A DNA stretch of 64,000 bases from Streptomonospora nanhaiensis (GCF_013410565.1 NZ_JACCFO010000001.1:1612001-1676000), one strand, 5' to 3'; counted from the first letter of the stretch, positions 52,181 through 61,230 are shown. Numbers and translations: made by a program. The notes: generated by a model from the letters alone, not told the origin.

Positions 52181-53111
52181 GTCCTGTTTTTTGAAAGGTC
52201 TGCGGGGCGGGCTGGTCTTCGGTAATCCTTGGGATCCATGGTCCGACGCCATGAACTCACCGACGCCGAGTGGGACCTGCTCGCCCCGCTCATGCCCGCC
52301 CACCCCCGCAAAGGCAAGCGGTGGGCCGACCACCGCCGCGTCATCAACGCCATCCTCTTCCGGACCAGAACCGGTATCCCCTGGCGCGACCTGCCCGAAC
52401 GCTACGGCCCCTGGGAAACCGCCGCCGGACGCCACCGCCGCTGGTGCCTGGACGGAACCTGGGACAGGATCGCCGAGCGGCTGCGTATCAACGCCGCCAC
52501 CGGCCGGCCCCTGGACGTGGGAATCGACTCCACCCTGGTGCGCGCCCACCACCACGCCGCCGGAGCGGCGAAAAAGGGGACGCGGTTCGGGAGGAATGGG
52601 ACGGATCCGAAGCGCTGGGCCGGTCCCGGGGCGGGCTGACCACCAAGATCCACCTGCTCGCCGACTCCCGCCGCCGCCCCCTTGCCATCGCCACCAGCCC
52701 GGGCCAGCGCGGCGACACGCTGATGTTCGCGCCGCTGATGGGTGCGCTGCGGCTGCCGCGGACCCGGGGCCGGCCCCGCACCCGTCCCGACCGCCTGCTG
52801 GGCGACAAGGCCTACTCCTCGGCCGCGATACGCGCCCGTCTGCGGGCGCGCGGCATCAAGGCGACCATCGCCCAGCCCGCCGACCAGCGGGCCAACCGGC
52901 GCAGGCGCGGATCACGGGGAGGCAGGCCGCCGGCCTTCGACCGGCAGGCCTACCGGGGCCGCAACACCGTCGAGCGCGCGATCAACCTGCTCAAGCAGAA
53001 CAGGGCGGTCGCGACCAGGTACGACAAGAGGGCTGCGGTCTATGACGGAACCGTCCAGCTCGCCTCCATCCGCATCTGGCTTCGCGACCTCACCAAATCA
53101 AAAAACACTGC
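52181..53111 (+). mobile_element. IS5-family (IS427-like) element, 931 bp, CTAG target duplication
   Basis: Ends GTCCTGTTTTTTGA (left) and TCAAAAAACACTGC (right) are inverted repeats matching at 11 of 14 positions; CTAG stands on both sides (52177-52180 and 53112-53115). The element carries one transposase in two overlapping frames. It landed in the stop codon of the TetR gene. The element looks intact and thus potentially active. Confidence 0.88.
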
Positions 53112-53115
53112 CTAG
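52238..53115 (+). CDS. IS5/IS427 transposase made by -1 frameshift
   Basis: The first frame (52238-52639) gives MVRRHELTDAEWDLLAPLMP, RTGIPWRDLPERYGPW and DVGIDSTLVRAHHHAAGA with the first catalytic Asp. The second frame continues ALGRSRGGLTTKIHLLADSR, DRLLGDKAYSSAAIRARLRA (second Asp) and RNTVERAINLLKQNRAVATR (Glu). The switch is one base back and can occur on AAAAAGGGG at 52571-52579, typical for this IS group. The final TAG lies in the target duplication, outside the element itself. Confidence 0.85.
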
Positions 53116-53120
53116 CACGC

Positions 53121-53145
53121 CCCACCTGCCCCGGTGGGCCTTTCC
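53121..53145 (+). terminator. Terminator stranded behind the IS
   Basis: CCCACC-TGCCCC-GGTGGG followed by CCTTTCC. It was probably the terminator of the TetR gene before the IS separated the two; now it closes the transposase transcript. Confidence 0.55.
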
Positions 53146-53242
53146 GGCATTTCTGACCCAATATGGACAAATGCCATCACGGCGGTCGCGACCTGCGAAG
53201 AATGAGAGGCCCCGCGGACATCCCACTCCAAGGAGCCTTTTC

Positions 53243-53761
53243 ATGCCCGGACCCCTCCTGCGCGCGGCCGCCGTCGCCGCCGCCGCGGCCGCCGTCCTCA
53301 GCCTGCTGTCGGCGCCGGCCCAGGCCGCCTCCACCACCGGCGCGCTCATGCTGACCCAGGTGCGCCCCAACGCCGACGGCGCCGACGTCAAGAACGGCCG
53401 CCAGGTCAACCTCAACGGCGAGTTCTTCGTGATCAAGAACGTGACCAGCCGCCCCGTCAACGTCCGCGGCTACGTCCCCGACATCACGAGCAACGGCTAC
53501 GGCCGGGCGCTGCCCTCCTACACCCTGCCGGCCGGGGCATCGGCCCAGGTGCACACCGGCAGCGGGACCAACCGCCGCGACTCCAACGGCGTCCACCACA
53601 TCTACCGGGGCTACGCCCGCCACGTCCTCAACAACGACGGCCCCAAGAACCCCGACCTGCGCCTGAAGAAGCCGGGCAGCTCCGACAACAACACCTCCAG
53701 CGGCAGTATCACCTCGTGCAACTGGGGCCGGGCCGCCGACGGCCGGACCTACCGCTGCTAG
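53243..53761 (+). CDS. Secreted lamin-tail-domain protein
   Basis: A 172-aa protein with a signal peptide ending at SAPAQAAS and an LTD fold: LMLTQVRPNADGADVKNGRQ, VNLNGEFFVIKNVTSRPVNV, RGYVPDI, YTLPAGASAQVHTGSGTNRR and DLRLKKPG. The C-terminus has a Cys pair (ITSCNWG, RTYRC). The start ATG follows AAGGAGCC. Bacterial lamin-tail domains occur in secreted nucleases and surface proteins; this one has nothing else attached. Confidence 0.85.
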   Translation: MPGPLLRAAAVAAAAAAVLSLLSAPAQAASTTGALMLTQVRPNADGADVKNGRQVNLNGEFFVIKNVTSRPVNVRGYVPDITSNGYGRALPSYTLPAGASAQVHTGSGTNRRDSNGVHHIYRGYARHVLNNDGPKNPDLRLKKPGSSDNNTSSGSITSCNWGRAADGRTYRC

Positions 53762-53775
53762 GACCCGCCGCCCGT

Positions 53776-53818
53776 GCACCGCGCCGCCCGCCGCATCCCG
53801 CGCCGGGCGGCGCGGTGC
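53776..53818. terminator. Bidirectional terminator hairpin
   Basis: GCACCGCGCCGCCCG and its exact inverse around a 13-base loop, between the convergent lamin-tail and DeoR genes. Confidence 0.7.
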
Positions 53819-53851
53819 GCGGGGCGTGAAGCGGGCGAAGGGCGCGCGGCG

Positions 53852-54658
53852 TCAGCGGCCGCCGGGCTCCGGCGGCCGCGCCGTTCCGTCGGGGCCCACC
53901 GCCACGACCTCGGCCCCGGCCGCCGCGAAGGGCGCCAGCGCCTCCTCCGGGGCCGTGTGGTCGGTGACCAGGGTCCAGTGGTCGGGGAGCTTGGCCCAGG
54001 CGTGGAAGGGGCGGCGGCCGAGTTTGGCGGCGTGGACCAGGACGTAGACGCGGTCGGAGCGCTGGGCCATCAGCTCCTTGAGGTGGGTCTGCTCCAGGGT
54101 GGCCTCGCAGATGCCCTCCTCGGCGGTGACCGCGTCGGCGCCCAGGAAGACGCGGTCGAACGTCATCCGGCTGAGCGCGGACTCCGTCTGCGGGCCGAAG
54201 AAGCCCTGGCTGAGGTGGCGCAGGGTGCCGCCCAGGCACTCCACGCGCAGGTGCGGGGCGCCGACCAGCTCCTCCAGGGCGGTCAGGCCGGTGGTGGCCA
54301 CGGTGAGGTCGCGCCGCTCGCGCAGCTCGTGGGCCAGCGCACCGGTGGTGGAGCCGGAGTCCAGCAGCACGGTCTCGCCCGGCCCCACCTGGGCCGCCGC
54401 CCACCGGGCGATCGCCCGCTTGGCCTCGAACGCCTCGCCCAGGCGCTGGCGCAGGGACGCCTCGGGGTGGGCCACCAGCGACACCACGCCGCCGTAGGTG
54501 CGCGCCAGGCGGCCGTCGGACTCCAGGCGGGCGAGGTCGCGCCGGATGGTCGAGGCGGTCACCCCGAACGTCGCCGACAGCTCCTCGACGCTGGCCAGAC
54601 CGGAGGTCGTGGCGAGCTGGACGATCGCGTCGCGACGCGCCTTGGTACCGCGGGACAT
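53852..54658 (-). CDS. DeoR-family transcriptional repressor
   Basis: A 268-aa protein: RRDAIVQLATTSGLASVEEL, FGVTASTIRRDLARLESDGR and YGGVV form the DeoR HTH; ETVLLDSGSTTGALAHEL, LECLGG-like ECLGGTLRHLS and FDRVFLGADAVTAEEGICEA form the sugar-phosphate-binding domain. It is divergent from a four-gene catabolic run and likely represses it until a phosphorylated sugar or sugar acid appears. Two copies of ATTGCG-N7-CGCAAT-like sites lie in the gap. Confidence 0.9.
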   Translation of the reverse strand: MSRGTKARRDAIVQLATTSGLASVEELSATFGVTASTIRRDLARLESDGRLARTYGGVVSLVAHPEASLRQRLGEAFEAKRAIARWAAAQVGPGETVLLDSGSTTGALAHELRERRDLTVATTGLTALEELVGAPHLRVECLGGTLRHLSQGFFGPQTESALSRMTFDRVFLGADAVTAEEGICEATLEQTHLKELMAQRSDRVYVLVHAAKLGRRPFHAWAKLPDHWTLVTDHTAPEEALAPFAAAGAEVVAVGPDGTARPPEPGGR

Positions 54659-54726
54659 GGACGTCCTCTCGTGTCCGGAGCGGGCGGGGGCCACGGGCGA
54701 GCCTGAGAATACAGCAGCATCCCGGA

Positions 54727-54932
54727 ATTGCGCGTTGTACGCAGAAACAGCCGGACACGCCGCGCGCGGCCGCCGCCCCGGCCACCCCCGCCCGCCTTCC
54801 CGCGCCGCACGCTCCCACCTGCCTCTCCGCTCTCCCCCAGGCGGCGCTCTCCCCCGGGCGGGCCGCGCCCGCACCGAAACGCCACCCGAATTCGCGTGAA
54901 ACGAGCCGGAGATATTGCGCAGAACACGCAAT
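54727..54932. promoter_or_regulatory. Two operator-like repeats in DeoR/AKR gap
   Basis: ATTGCG-CAGAACA-CGCAAT (54914-54932) has perfect arms; ATTGCG-CGTTGTA-CGCAGA (54727-54745) matches at five of six. They are 187 bp apart, one near each gene of the divergent pair, as expected for DeoR repression through a DNA loop. Nothing else is seen in 54659-55003. Confidence 0.6.
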
Positions 54933-55003
54933 CGTGTCAGAGTGACGCGGGCAACAGCAGCGCGGCGCCGGCCGCCGCCCCGCGCGCCGACCCAGGAGGC
55001 ACG

Positions 55004-56002
55004 ATGACCGCGAGCGCGACCCGCCCCGACCCGGTGGAACTCCCCGGCCTGCCGGTGCCGATGTCCCGCCTGGTGCTGGGCACCATGACCTTCGGCGACA
55101 CGGTGGACGAGGCGGGCGCCGGGCGCATCCTCGACCTCGCCCTGGAGGCGGGCGTCAACGCCGTGGACACCGCCAACGGCTACGCCGGCGGCAACAGCGA
55201 GGAGATCGTCGGCCGCCTGCTGGCCGCCCGGCGCCCGGAGGTCGTACTCGCCACCAAGGCCGGGATCCCCCACCCCGACGCCGAAGGCCACGCCCCGCTG
55301 TCGGCGGCCGGGCTGCGGGCGAGCCTGGAGGGCAGCCTGCGCCGCCTCGGCGTCGAGCGGGTCGACCTCTTCTACCTGCACCAGCCCGACCGCGCCACGC
55401 CCCTGGCCGAGACCCTGGGCACGGTGGCCGAACTGGTGGCCGAGGGGAAGGTCGGGGCGCTCGCGGTGTCCAACTACGCGGCCTGGCAGATCGCCGAACT
55501 CAACCACGCGGCCGACGCGGCGGGCGCGCCGCGTCCCGTCGTCGCCCAGCAGCTCTACAACCTCCTCGCCCGCCGCATCGAGGAGGAGTACACCGAGTTC
55601 GCCGCGGCCACGGGCCTGCTCACCATGGTCTACAACCCGCTGGCCGGCGGCCTGCTCACCGGCCGCCACCACTTCGGCCGGGCGCCCTCCTCGGGCCGCT
55701 TCGGCGACTCCCGGATCGCCGCCATGTACCGCGAGCGCTACTGGGACGCCGCCCTGTTCGACGCCACCGCCCAACTGGCGCGCGTCGCCGACGAGGCGGG
55801 GCTGTCCCTGACCGACCTGTCGCTGCGCTGGCTGCTCGGCCGGCCCGCCACCGGCGCCCTGCTGCTGGGCGGCTCGCGCCCCGAGCACCTGAGCGCCAAC
55901 CTGGCCGCCGCCGCGGCCGGCCCCCTGCCGCCCGACGTCGCCCAGGCGTGCGACGCCGTCGGCGCCTCCCTGCGCGGCCCCATGCCCGCCTACAACCGCT
56001 GA
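55004..56002 (+). CDS. Aldo/keto reductase
   Basis: A 332-aa AKR: MSRLVLGTMTFGDTVDEAGA, NAVDTANGYAGGNSEEIVGR (catalytic Asp, Tyr), VLATKAGIP (Lys), VDLFYLHQPD (His), and GALLLGGSRPEHLSANL for NADPH. Ribosome site AGGAGG precedes the ATG. As first gene of the DeoR-controlled run it should reduce or oxidise a sugar-derived carbonyl. Confidence 0.9.
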   Translation: MTASATRPDPVELPGLPVPMSRLVLGTMTFGDTVDEAGAGRILDLALEAGVNAVDTANGYAGGNSEEIVGRLLAARRPEVVLATKAGIPHPDAEGHAPLSAAGLRASLEGSLRRLGVERVDLFYLHQPDRATPLAETLGTVAELVAEGKVGALAVSNYAAWQIAELNHAADAAGAPRPVVAQQLYNLLARRIEEEYTEFAAATGLLTMVYNPLAGGLLTGRHHFGRAPSSGRFGDSRIAAMYRERYWDAALFDATAQLARVADEAGLSLTDLSLRWLLGRPATGALLLGGSRPEHLSANLAAAAAGPLPPDVAQACDAVGASLRGPMPAYNR

Positions 56003-56048
56003 GCCGGCCCCCGTCCGGCTGCCGAGAGAGGGACAAGAGGTGTTGCCA

Positions 56049-56822
56049 ATGAGCGCGGCCGAGTTCGCCCGCCGCATCCGCGCCCGCGAGAGGGCCGTGG
56101 GCTACTGGATGGTGCTCGACGCCCCCGCCGCCGCCGAGCGCATCGCGCGGCTGGGCTACGACTACGTCGCCTTCGACGCCCAGCACGGGCTCTTCGGCTA
56201 CTCCGGGCTGCTCAACGGCCTGATGGCCGTGGACGCCGGGGGCCGCTCCACGGGCCTGGTCCGCGTGGAGGCCAACGACGCCGCCGCCATCGGCCGCGCG
56301 CTGGACTCCGGCGCGGGCGGCGTGATCGTCCCGATGGTCGACAGCCCCGCGGACGCCGCCGCGGCCGTTGCGGCCACCCGCTACCCGCCGCACGGCACCC
56401 GCTCCTACGGCCCGATGCGGTCGGGCCTGCGGATCGGCCCCACCCCGGCCGAGGCCGACGCCGCCACCCTGGTCCTGGCGATGATCGAGACCCCGCAGGG
56501 TTTGGCCAACGTGGAGGAGATCTGCGCGGTGCCGGGCCTCGACGGGGTCTACGTCGGCCCCTCCGACCTGTGCCTGGCCGTGGGCGGTGCCCGCCCGGGC
56601 GACCCCGCCGTCACCGACGTGTTCGAGGCCGCCGTGACCCGGGTGCGCGAGGCCGCCGCCGCGGCCGGGATCGCCGCCGGCATCCACACCCCCGACGGCG
56701 CCACCGCCGCGCGCCGGCTGGCCGAGGGCTACACCTTCGCGACGGTGGCCTCCGACCTGGTCCACCTGGAGCAGGCCGCCAGGGGGCACCTGGACGCGGC
56801 CGGTGAAGGCGGCGGCGCGTGA
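56049..56822 (+). CDS. HpcH/HpaI-type class II pyruvate aldolase
   Basis: A 257-aa member of the citrate lyase/HpaI family: GYDYVAFDAQHGLFGYSGLL, VRVEANDAAAIGRALDSGAG, MIETPQGLANVEEICAVPGL (metal Glu) and GVYVGPSDLCLAVG (metal Asp). The family splits 2-keto-3-deoxy sugar acids into pyruvate (or hydroxypyruvate) and an aldehyde. The ATG is used because AGAGG stands 8 bases before it; a GTG three codons earlier is less likely. It fits between the reductase and the 2-hydroxyacid dehydrogenase in one pathway. Confidence 0.9.
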   Translation: MSAAEFARRIRARERAVGYWMVLDAPAAAERIARLGYDYVAFDAQHGLFGYSGLLNGLMAVDAGGRSTGLVRVEANDAAAIGRALDSGAGGVIVPMVDSPADAAAAVAATRYPPHGTRSYGPMRSGLRIGPTPAEADAATLVLAMIETPQGLANVEEICAVPGLDGVYVGPSDLCLAVGGARPGDPAVTDVFEAAVTRVREAAAAAGIAAGIHTPDGATAARRLAEGYTFATVASDLVHLEQAARGHLDAAGEGGGA

Positions 56823-56868
56823 GCCGCGCGCGGCGCGCGGCGCCGGGAGTCGGGAAGGAGGCGGCCCC

Positions 56869-57816
56869 GTGCCCACGACGCTGATCACCACGCCCACCTT
56901 CGGGCGGTTCTCCGACGAGCCCTGGCGCGTCCTGCGGGAGGCCGGCGAGGCCGTCCTGGCCTGCGAGTCGGGCGTCCTGCCCGCCGACGAGCTGAGGGAC
57001 CGCGTGGCCGGGGCCGACGCCCTGGTCGTGGGCCTGGACGCCATCACCGCCGAGGTGCTGGACGCCGCGCCCCGGCTGAAGGTCGTCGCCAAGCACGGCG
57101 TGGGCGTGGACAACATCGACCTGGCGGCCGCCCGCGAGCGCGGCGTCCGCGTCACGTTCGCGCCGGGCAGCAACAGCCGGGCCGTGGCCGAGCTGGCGTT
57201 CGGCCTGCTGCTGGACGCCGCGCGGCGCATCACCCGCACCCACACCGAGGTGCTGGCGGGCGCCTGGCCCAAGCACTTCGGCCCCGAACTGGCCGGGCGC
57301 ACCCTGGCCGTGATCGGGTTCGGCCGCATCGGGCGGCTGGTCGCCGGGTTCGCCCAGGCCTTCGGCATGACCGTGGTGGCCTACGACCCGTTCCTGCCCG
57401 AGGCGGAGTTCGCCGAGCGCGGCGTGCGCCCCCTCGACCTCGCCGCCTGCCTGGCCGGTGCCGACTTCGTCAGCCTGCACATGCCGGGCGGGTCGGGCCC
57501 CCCGCTGCTGGACCGCGCGGCGCTGTCGGCGATGAAGCCAGGCGCCTGCCTGGTCAACACCGCGCGCGGCGACCTGGTCGACGAGCACGCGCTGGCCGAG
57601 CTGCTGCACAGCGGCCACGTCGGCGCCGCCGCCCTGGACGCCTTCGACCCCGAGCCGCTGCGGGCCGACAGCCCGCTGCGCTCGGCGCCCAACACCGTGC
57701 TGACCTCCCATATCGGGGCGTGCAGCCACGAGGCCAACCGCGACATGGGGCTCACGGTGGCCCGGGACGTCGTGCGCGTCCTGCGCGGCGAGGAGCCGCT
57801 GCACCCCGTGGGCTGA
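56869..57816 (+). CDS. D-isomer-specific 2-hydroxyacid dehydrogenase
   Basis: A 315-aa enzyme of the phosphoglycerate dehydrogenase group: KVVAKHGVGVDNIDLAAARE, NSRAVAELAFGLLLDAARRI, LAVIGFGRIGRLVAGFAQAF (NAD loop), NTARGDLVDEHALAELL, and the catalytic His in SHIGACSHEA. It probably acts on a small 2-hydroxyacid or 2-ketoacid made by the aldolase. Start GTG behind GGAAGGAGG. Confidence 0.9.
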   Translation: MPTTLITTPTFGRFSDEPWRVLREAGEAVLACESGVLPADELRDRVAGADALVVGLDAITAEVLDAAPRLKVVAKHGVGVDNIDLAAARERGVRVTFAPGSNSRAVAELAFGLLLDAARRITRTHTEVLAGAWPKHFGPELAGRTLAVIGFGRIGRLVAGFAQAFGMTVVAYDPFLPEAEFAERGVRPLDLAACLAGADFVSLHMPGGSGPPLLDRAALSAMKPGACLVNTARGDLVDEHALAELLHSGHVGAAALDAFDPEPLRADSPLRSAPNTVLTSHIGACSHEANRDMGLTVARDVVRVLRGEEPLHPVG

Positions 57817-57847
57817 CCGCCGGCCCGCACCGCCCGCCGCGCCCCCA

Positions 57848-57896
57848 GCGCCGCGGCCGCCGCCGCATCCCTCCGTCCCGGCGGCGGCCGCGGCGC
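57848..57896 (+). terminator. Perfect 18-bp hairpin before the transporter gene
   Basis: GCGCCGCGGCCGCCGCCG with its exact inverse around a 13-base loop. It separates the dehydrogenase from the transporter gene, so the transporter either is expressed by read-through at a lower level or has its own promoter in the 57897-57998 stretch. Confidence 0.65.
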
Positions 57897-57998
57897 CCCT
57901 CGCCGAACCCTCCCGCTCCGCCCCCTGCCCATCGCCTTCGCCGTTCCCCCGTTCCCTGATCCCCGCGCGGCGGCGCCGCGCCAAGAGGAAGTCGTGCC

Positions 57999-59423
57999 AT
58001 GAACCAATCCGCATCCGCGGCGGCGGCACCCGCCCAGGGCCCCGCCGACCCCTACGCGCTGCGCCCCCAGGACGCCCAGGACCCGCCCACGACGTTCACC
58101 GGCCGGCTGCGCCACCTGGGGCCGGGCCTGGTGCTCTCGGCCGCGGTGGTGGGCTCGGGCGAGCTGATCGTCACCACCTCGCTGGGCGCCGAGGCCGGGT
58201 TCGTGCTGCTGTGGCTGGTCGTCATCTCCACCGCCGTGAAGGTGTGGGTGCAGATGGAACTGGCCCGCTGGACCATCCTGACCGGCAAGCCCGCGCTGGA
58301 GGGCTACAGCCAGGTCGGCCCGCGCATCGGCCGGGTCGGCTGGATCAACTGGCTGTGGATCGGCATGGACTTCGCCAAGATGCTCCAGCGCGGCGGCATC
58401 ATCGGCGGCACCGCCTCGGCGCTGTCCATCATCTGGCCCATCCACGGCGAGCCGCTGAGCTTCGGATCGCTGGCGATCTGGACCGTGATCGTCATGGCCA
58501 CCACGGTGCTGCTGCTGCAGAGCGGGCGCTACAGCGCCGTCGAGCGGGTCACCGTGGCCACGGTGGTGCTGTTCACCGCCTCGATCGTGGCGCTCGCGCT
58601 GGGCCTGCCGCTGACCGAGTTCGCCTACGGCCTGGACGACCTGGGCACCGGCCTGAGCTTCATGATCCCCGCCGGGACCGTGGGGATCGCGGTGGCGATG
58701 TTCGGCCTGACCGGCGTGGGCGCCGACGAGATGACCACCTACACCTACTGGTGCATGGAGAAGGGCTACGCCCGCTGGACCGGCCCCGACGACGGCAGCG
58801 AGGCGCGCGCCCGCCGCGCCGAGGGCTGGCTGCGGGTCATGCGGCTGGACGTGGGCGTGTCGTGGCTGGTCTGCACGGTGTGCACGCTGTCGTTCTACGT
58901 CATCGGCGCCTCGGTGCTGCACCCCCAGGGCCTGGTGCCCGAGGGCAACGCGATGATCTCGACCCTGGCGCGGATCTACACCGACACCATGGGCGAGTGG
59001 GGGCTGACCCTGTTCGTCGTCGGCGCGGTGGCGGTGCTGTTCTCCACCAACGTCGGCTCCACGGCGAGCGTGCCCCGGCTGTGGACCAACACCCTGGGCC
59101 TGCTCGGGGTGATCGACTGGACCGACATGAAGGTGCGCACCCGCACCATCCGCATCCTCACCTGCTGCCTGCCGCCGCTGTGGGCGTCGTTCTTCCTGTT
59201 CCTCCAGTCGCCGGTGATCATGGTGCAGATCGGCGGCATCGCCGGCGGGATCTTCCTGCTGGCGGTGGTGGTCGCGGTGTGGTACTTGCGCACCACCGAG
59301 GTCGACAGGCGCTTCCGCGCCAACCGCTGGCTCACCGGGGCGCTGGTGGTCAGCAGCGCGCTGATCGCGGTGCTGGGCGTCTACTCGGTGCTGGAGGTGT
59401 TCGGCGTCAGCGTCGGCGGCTGA
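57999..59423 (+). CDS. Nramp-related transporter lacking the metal motif
   Basis: A 474-aa, about 11-helix LeuT-fold protein. HLGPGLVLSAAVVGSGELIV, TTSLGAEAGFVLLWLVVIS, ELARWTILTGKPALEGYSQV and the amphipathic repeats match the Nramp family, but helix 1 has VGSGEL where metal transporters have DPGN, and helix 6 reads GVGADEMTTYTY without the metal Met-Pro-His. This branch is therefore unlikely to carry Mn or Fe. Being fourth in a DeoR-controlled sugar-acid run it is more likely to import the organic substrate of that pathway; this is inference. Confidence 0.85.
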   Translation: MNQSASAAAAPAQGPADPYALRPQDAQDPPTTFTGRLRHLGPGLVLSAAVVGSGELIVTTSLGAEAGFVLLWLVVISTAVKVWVQMELARWTILTGKPALEGYSQVGPRIGRVGWINWLWIGMDFAKMLQRGGIIGGTASALSIIWPIHGEPLSFGSLAIWTVIVMATTVLLLQSGRYSAVERVTVATVVLFTASIVALALGLPLTEFAYGLDDLGTGLSFMIPAGTVGIAVAMFGLTGVGADEMTTYTYWCMEKGYARWTGPDDGSEARARRAEGWLRVMRLDVGVSWLVCTVCTLSFYVIGASVLHPQGLVPEGNAMISTLARIYTDTMGEWGLTLFVVGAVAVLFSTNVGSTASVPRLWTNTLGLLGVIDWTDMKVRTRTIRILTCCLPPLWASFFLFLQSPVIMVQIGGIAGGIFLLAVVVAVWYLRTTEVDRRFRANRWLTGALVVSSALIAVLGVYSVLEVFGVSVGG

Positions 59424-59452
59424 CCGCGCCGCGCCCGTGCGCCGCCCGTCCG

Positions 59453-59494
59453 CCGTGCCCGGTACCGGGGCGAGAGCTCCGGTGCCGGGCACGG
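59453..59494 (+). terminator. Terminator of the DeoR-controlled run
   Basis: CCGTGCCCGGTACCGG and CCGGTGCCGGGCACGG, a 16-bp stem with one G-T pair and a 10-base loop, 30 bp behind the transporter stop. Confidence 0.7.
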
Positions 59495-59676
59495 CCGCGT
59501 CCGCGCCCGGCACCGGTCGGCCCCCGCAGGGCCCACGAGGCCCGCGTACCGGGCGAACTGGACAGACCGCCCCGCGGTCAGGGAGTATGGGCGGCGGTGC
59601 GCACCACGCGCGCCTGGTGTGCCGGGAAGTCTGGTCGGCGTCGTCCGCAGCCGTGCCGACCCGACGGAGCCGCCCC

Positions 59677-60924
59677 GTGTCCTTCACCGTGCCCGCGCCC
59701 CTGACCCGCCTTGCCGACTCCCTGCGCGGCGACACCGTGGGCGGGCTGGTCCTGCTCGCCGCCGCCGTGCTGGCTCTCGTGCTGGCCAACTCCCCGGCCG
59801 CCGCCCTGTATGAGGGCCTGCGCCACTTCGAGTTCGGCCCCGAGGCGCTGCACCTCCACCTGTCGGTCGAGGCGTGGGCCGCCGACGGCCTGCTCGCGGT
59901 CTTCTTCTTCATCGTGGGCAACGAACTCAAACAGGAGTTCGTGCACGGCGAACTGCGCAACCCGCGCCGCGCCGCGCTGCCCATCGTGGCGGCCGTGTGC
60001 GGCATGGTCGTCCCGGCCGCCGCCTACGTGGCCGTCAACATGGCCAGCCCGCAGACCCTGGGCGGCTGGGGCATCCCGATGGCCACCGACATCGCGTTCG
60101 CGCTGGCGGTGCTGGCGGTGGTGGGGCGCGGCCTGCCCCCGGCGCTGCGCACGTTCCTGCTCACGCTGGCCGTGGTGGACGACCTCGGCGCGGTGCTGGT
60201 CATCGCGGTGTTCTACACCGACACCATCGCCTTCGGCCCGCTCGCCGGTGCGGCCGCCGGCCTGGCCCTCTTCGCCTGGCTGCAGCGGGGCACGGGCCCG
60301 GCCGCCGCGCTGCGCCGCCGCCCCGCCCTGGCCTGGGCGGTCTACACGCCCCTGGCCTTCGCGGTGTGGGCGCTGGTCCACGCCGGCGGCGTGCACGCCA
60401 CCATCGCCGGGGTCGCCATGGGCCTGCTCATGCGCACGAGCACGCACGCCGACGAGGAGCACTCGCCCAGCCACCGCATGGAGCACCGGATGCGCCCGCT
60501 CTCCGCCGGGTTCGCGCTGCCCGTCTTCGCCTTCCTGTCGGCCGGGGTGCCGATGGGCGGTCTCGACGCGGTGCTGGCCGACCCCGCCGCCACCGGGATC
60601 GTGGTGGGGCTGGTCGCCGGGAAGTTCGTCGGCGTCCTCGGCGGCTCGTGGGCGACCACCCGGCTCACCGGCGCCGAACTCCACCCCGACCTGGGGTGGC
60701 CCGACATCGCCGGGCTGGCGCTGCTGACCGGCGTGGGGTTCACCGTCTCGCTGCTGATCGCCGACCTGTCCTTCGCCGACGCCCCCGCCACCCTGGAGCA
60801 CGCCAAGGCCGGGGTGCTGATCGCCTCGCTGGCGGCGGCGGCGCTGGCCGCGGCGGTGCTGGGGTCGCGCTCGGCCCGCGCCCGGCGGGCGGCTCAGGCC
60901 GCCGCCGGGCCCCCGGCGGCCTGA
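59677..60924 (+). CDS. nhaA: Na+/H+ antiporter NhaA
   Basis: A 415-aa antiporter: GDTVGGLVLLAAAVLALVLA, AVFFFIVGNELKQEFVHGEL, GWGIPMATDIAFALAVLAVV, and the key LTLAVVDDLGAVLVIAVFYT with the Asp163/Asp164 pair that binds Na+ and H+. HATIAGVAMGLLMRT and GVGFTVSLLIADLSF (helix X Lys is not obvious) complete the fold. Start is a GTG. It exports Na+ or Li+ in exchange for protons. Confidence 0.93.
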   Translation: MSFTVPAPLTRLADSLRGDTVGGLVLLAAAVLALVLANSPAAALYEGLRHFEFGPEALHLHLSVEAWAADGLLAVFFFIVGNELKQEFVHGELRNPRRAALPIVAAVCGMVVPAAAYVAVNMASPQTLGGWGIPMATDIAFALAVLAVVGRGLPPALRTFLLTLAVVDDLGAVLVIAVFYTDTIAFGPLAGAAAGLALFAWLQRGTGPAAALRRRPALAWAVYTPLAFAVWALVHAGGVHATIAGVAMGLLMRTSTHADEEHSPSHRMEHRMRPLSAGFALPVFAFLSAGVPMGGLDAVLADPAATGIVVGLVAGKFVGVLGGSWATTRLTGAELHPDLGWPDIAGLALLTGVGFTVSLLIADLSFADAPATLEHAKAGVLIASLAAAALAAAVLGSRSARARRAAQAAAGPPAA

Positions 60925-60960
60925 CCGCGGCCGGTCCGTCGGCCCTTGGGCCCCACCGGG

Positions 60961-61004
60961 CCCGTGCGGCCCGCCGGCCCCCGGGGGGCGGCGGGCCGCA
61001 CGGG
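60961..61004 (+). terminator. Terminator after nhaA
   Basis: CCCGTGCGGCCCGCCG with its exact inverse around a 12-base loop. Behind it, 61040-61170 is AT-richer and probably contains the promoter of the DUF1707 gene. Confidence 0.7.
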
Positions 61005-61230
61005 CGCCGCCAATGCCGCGCGGGCCCCGCGAGGGCCCGGCGCTGTTTAACCGGCGCGGCAAAGTACCGCACTTTGTGCTTTTACCGCGGACCACTCCGA
61101 TATCGCGATTCAGCATCGTTTCGGACTCCGTATCGGTGTCACCATAATCCGCGCATACACATTTGTGAGGACACCGATCTCCGCTTCAAGGACGATCCGC
61201 GGGCGGGGTCGCGTCGCTAGCATCAAAAGC

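Noticed and set aside
57381-60005. Very long minus-strand open frame (over 850 codons) across the dehydrogenase and transporter genes
   Set aside because: It is antisense to well-supported genes, is His/Gln/Gly/Asp-rich without domains, and results from the lack of stops in GC-rich DNA.
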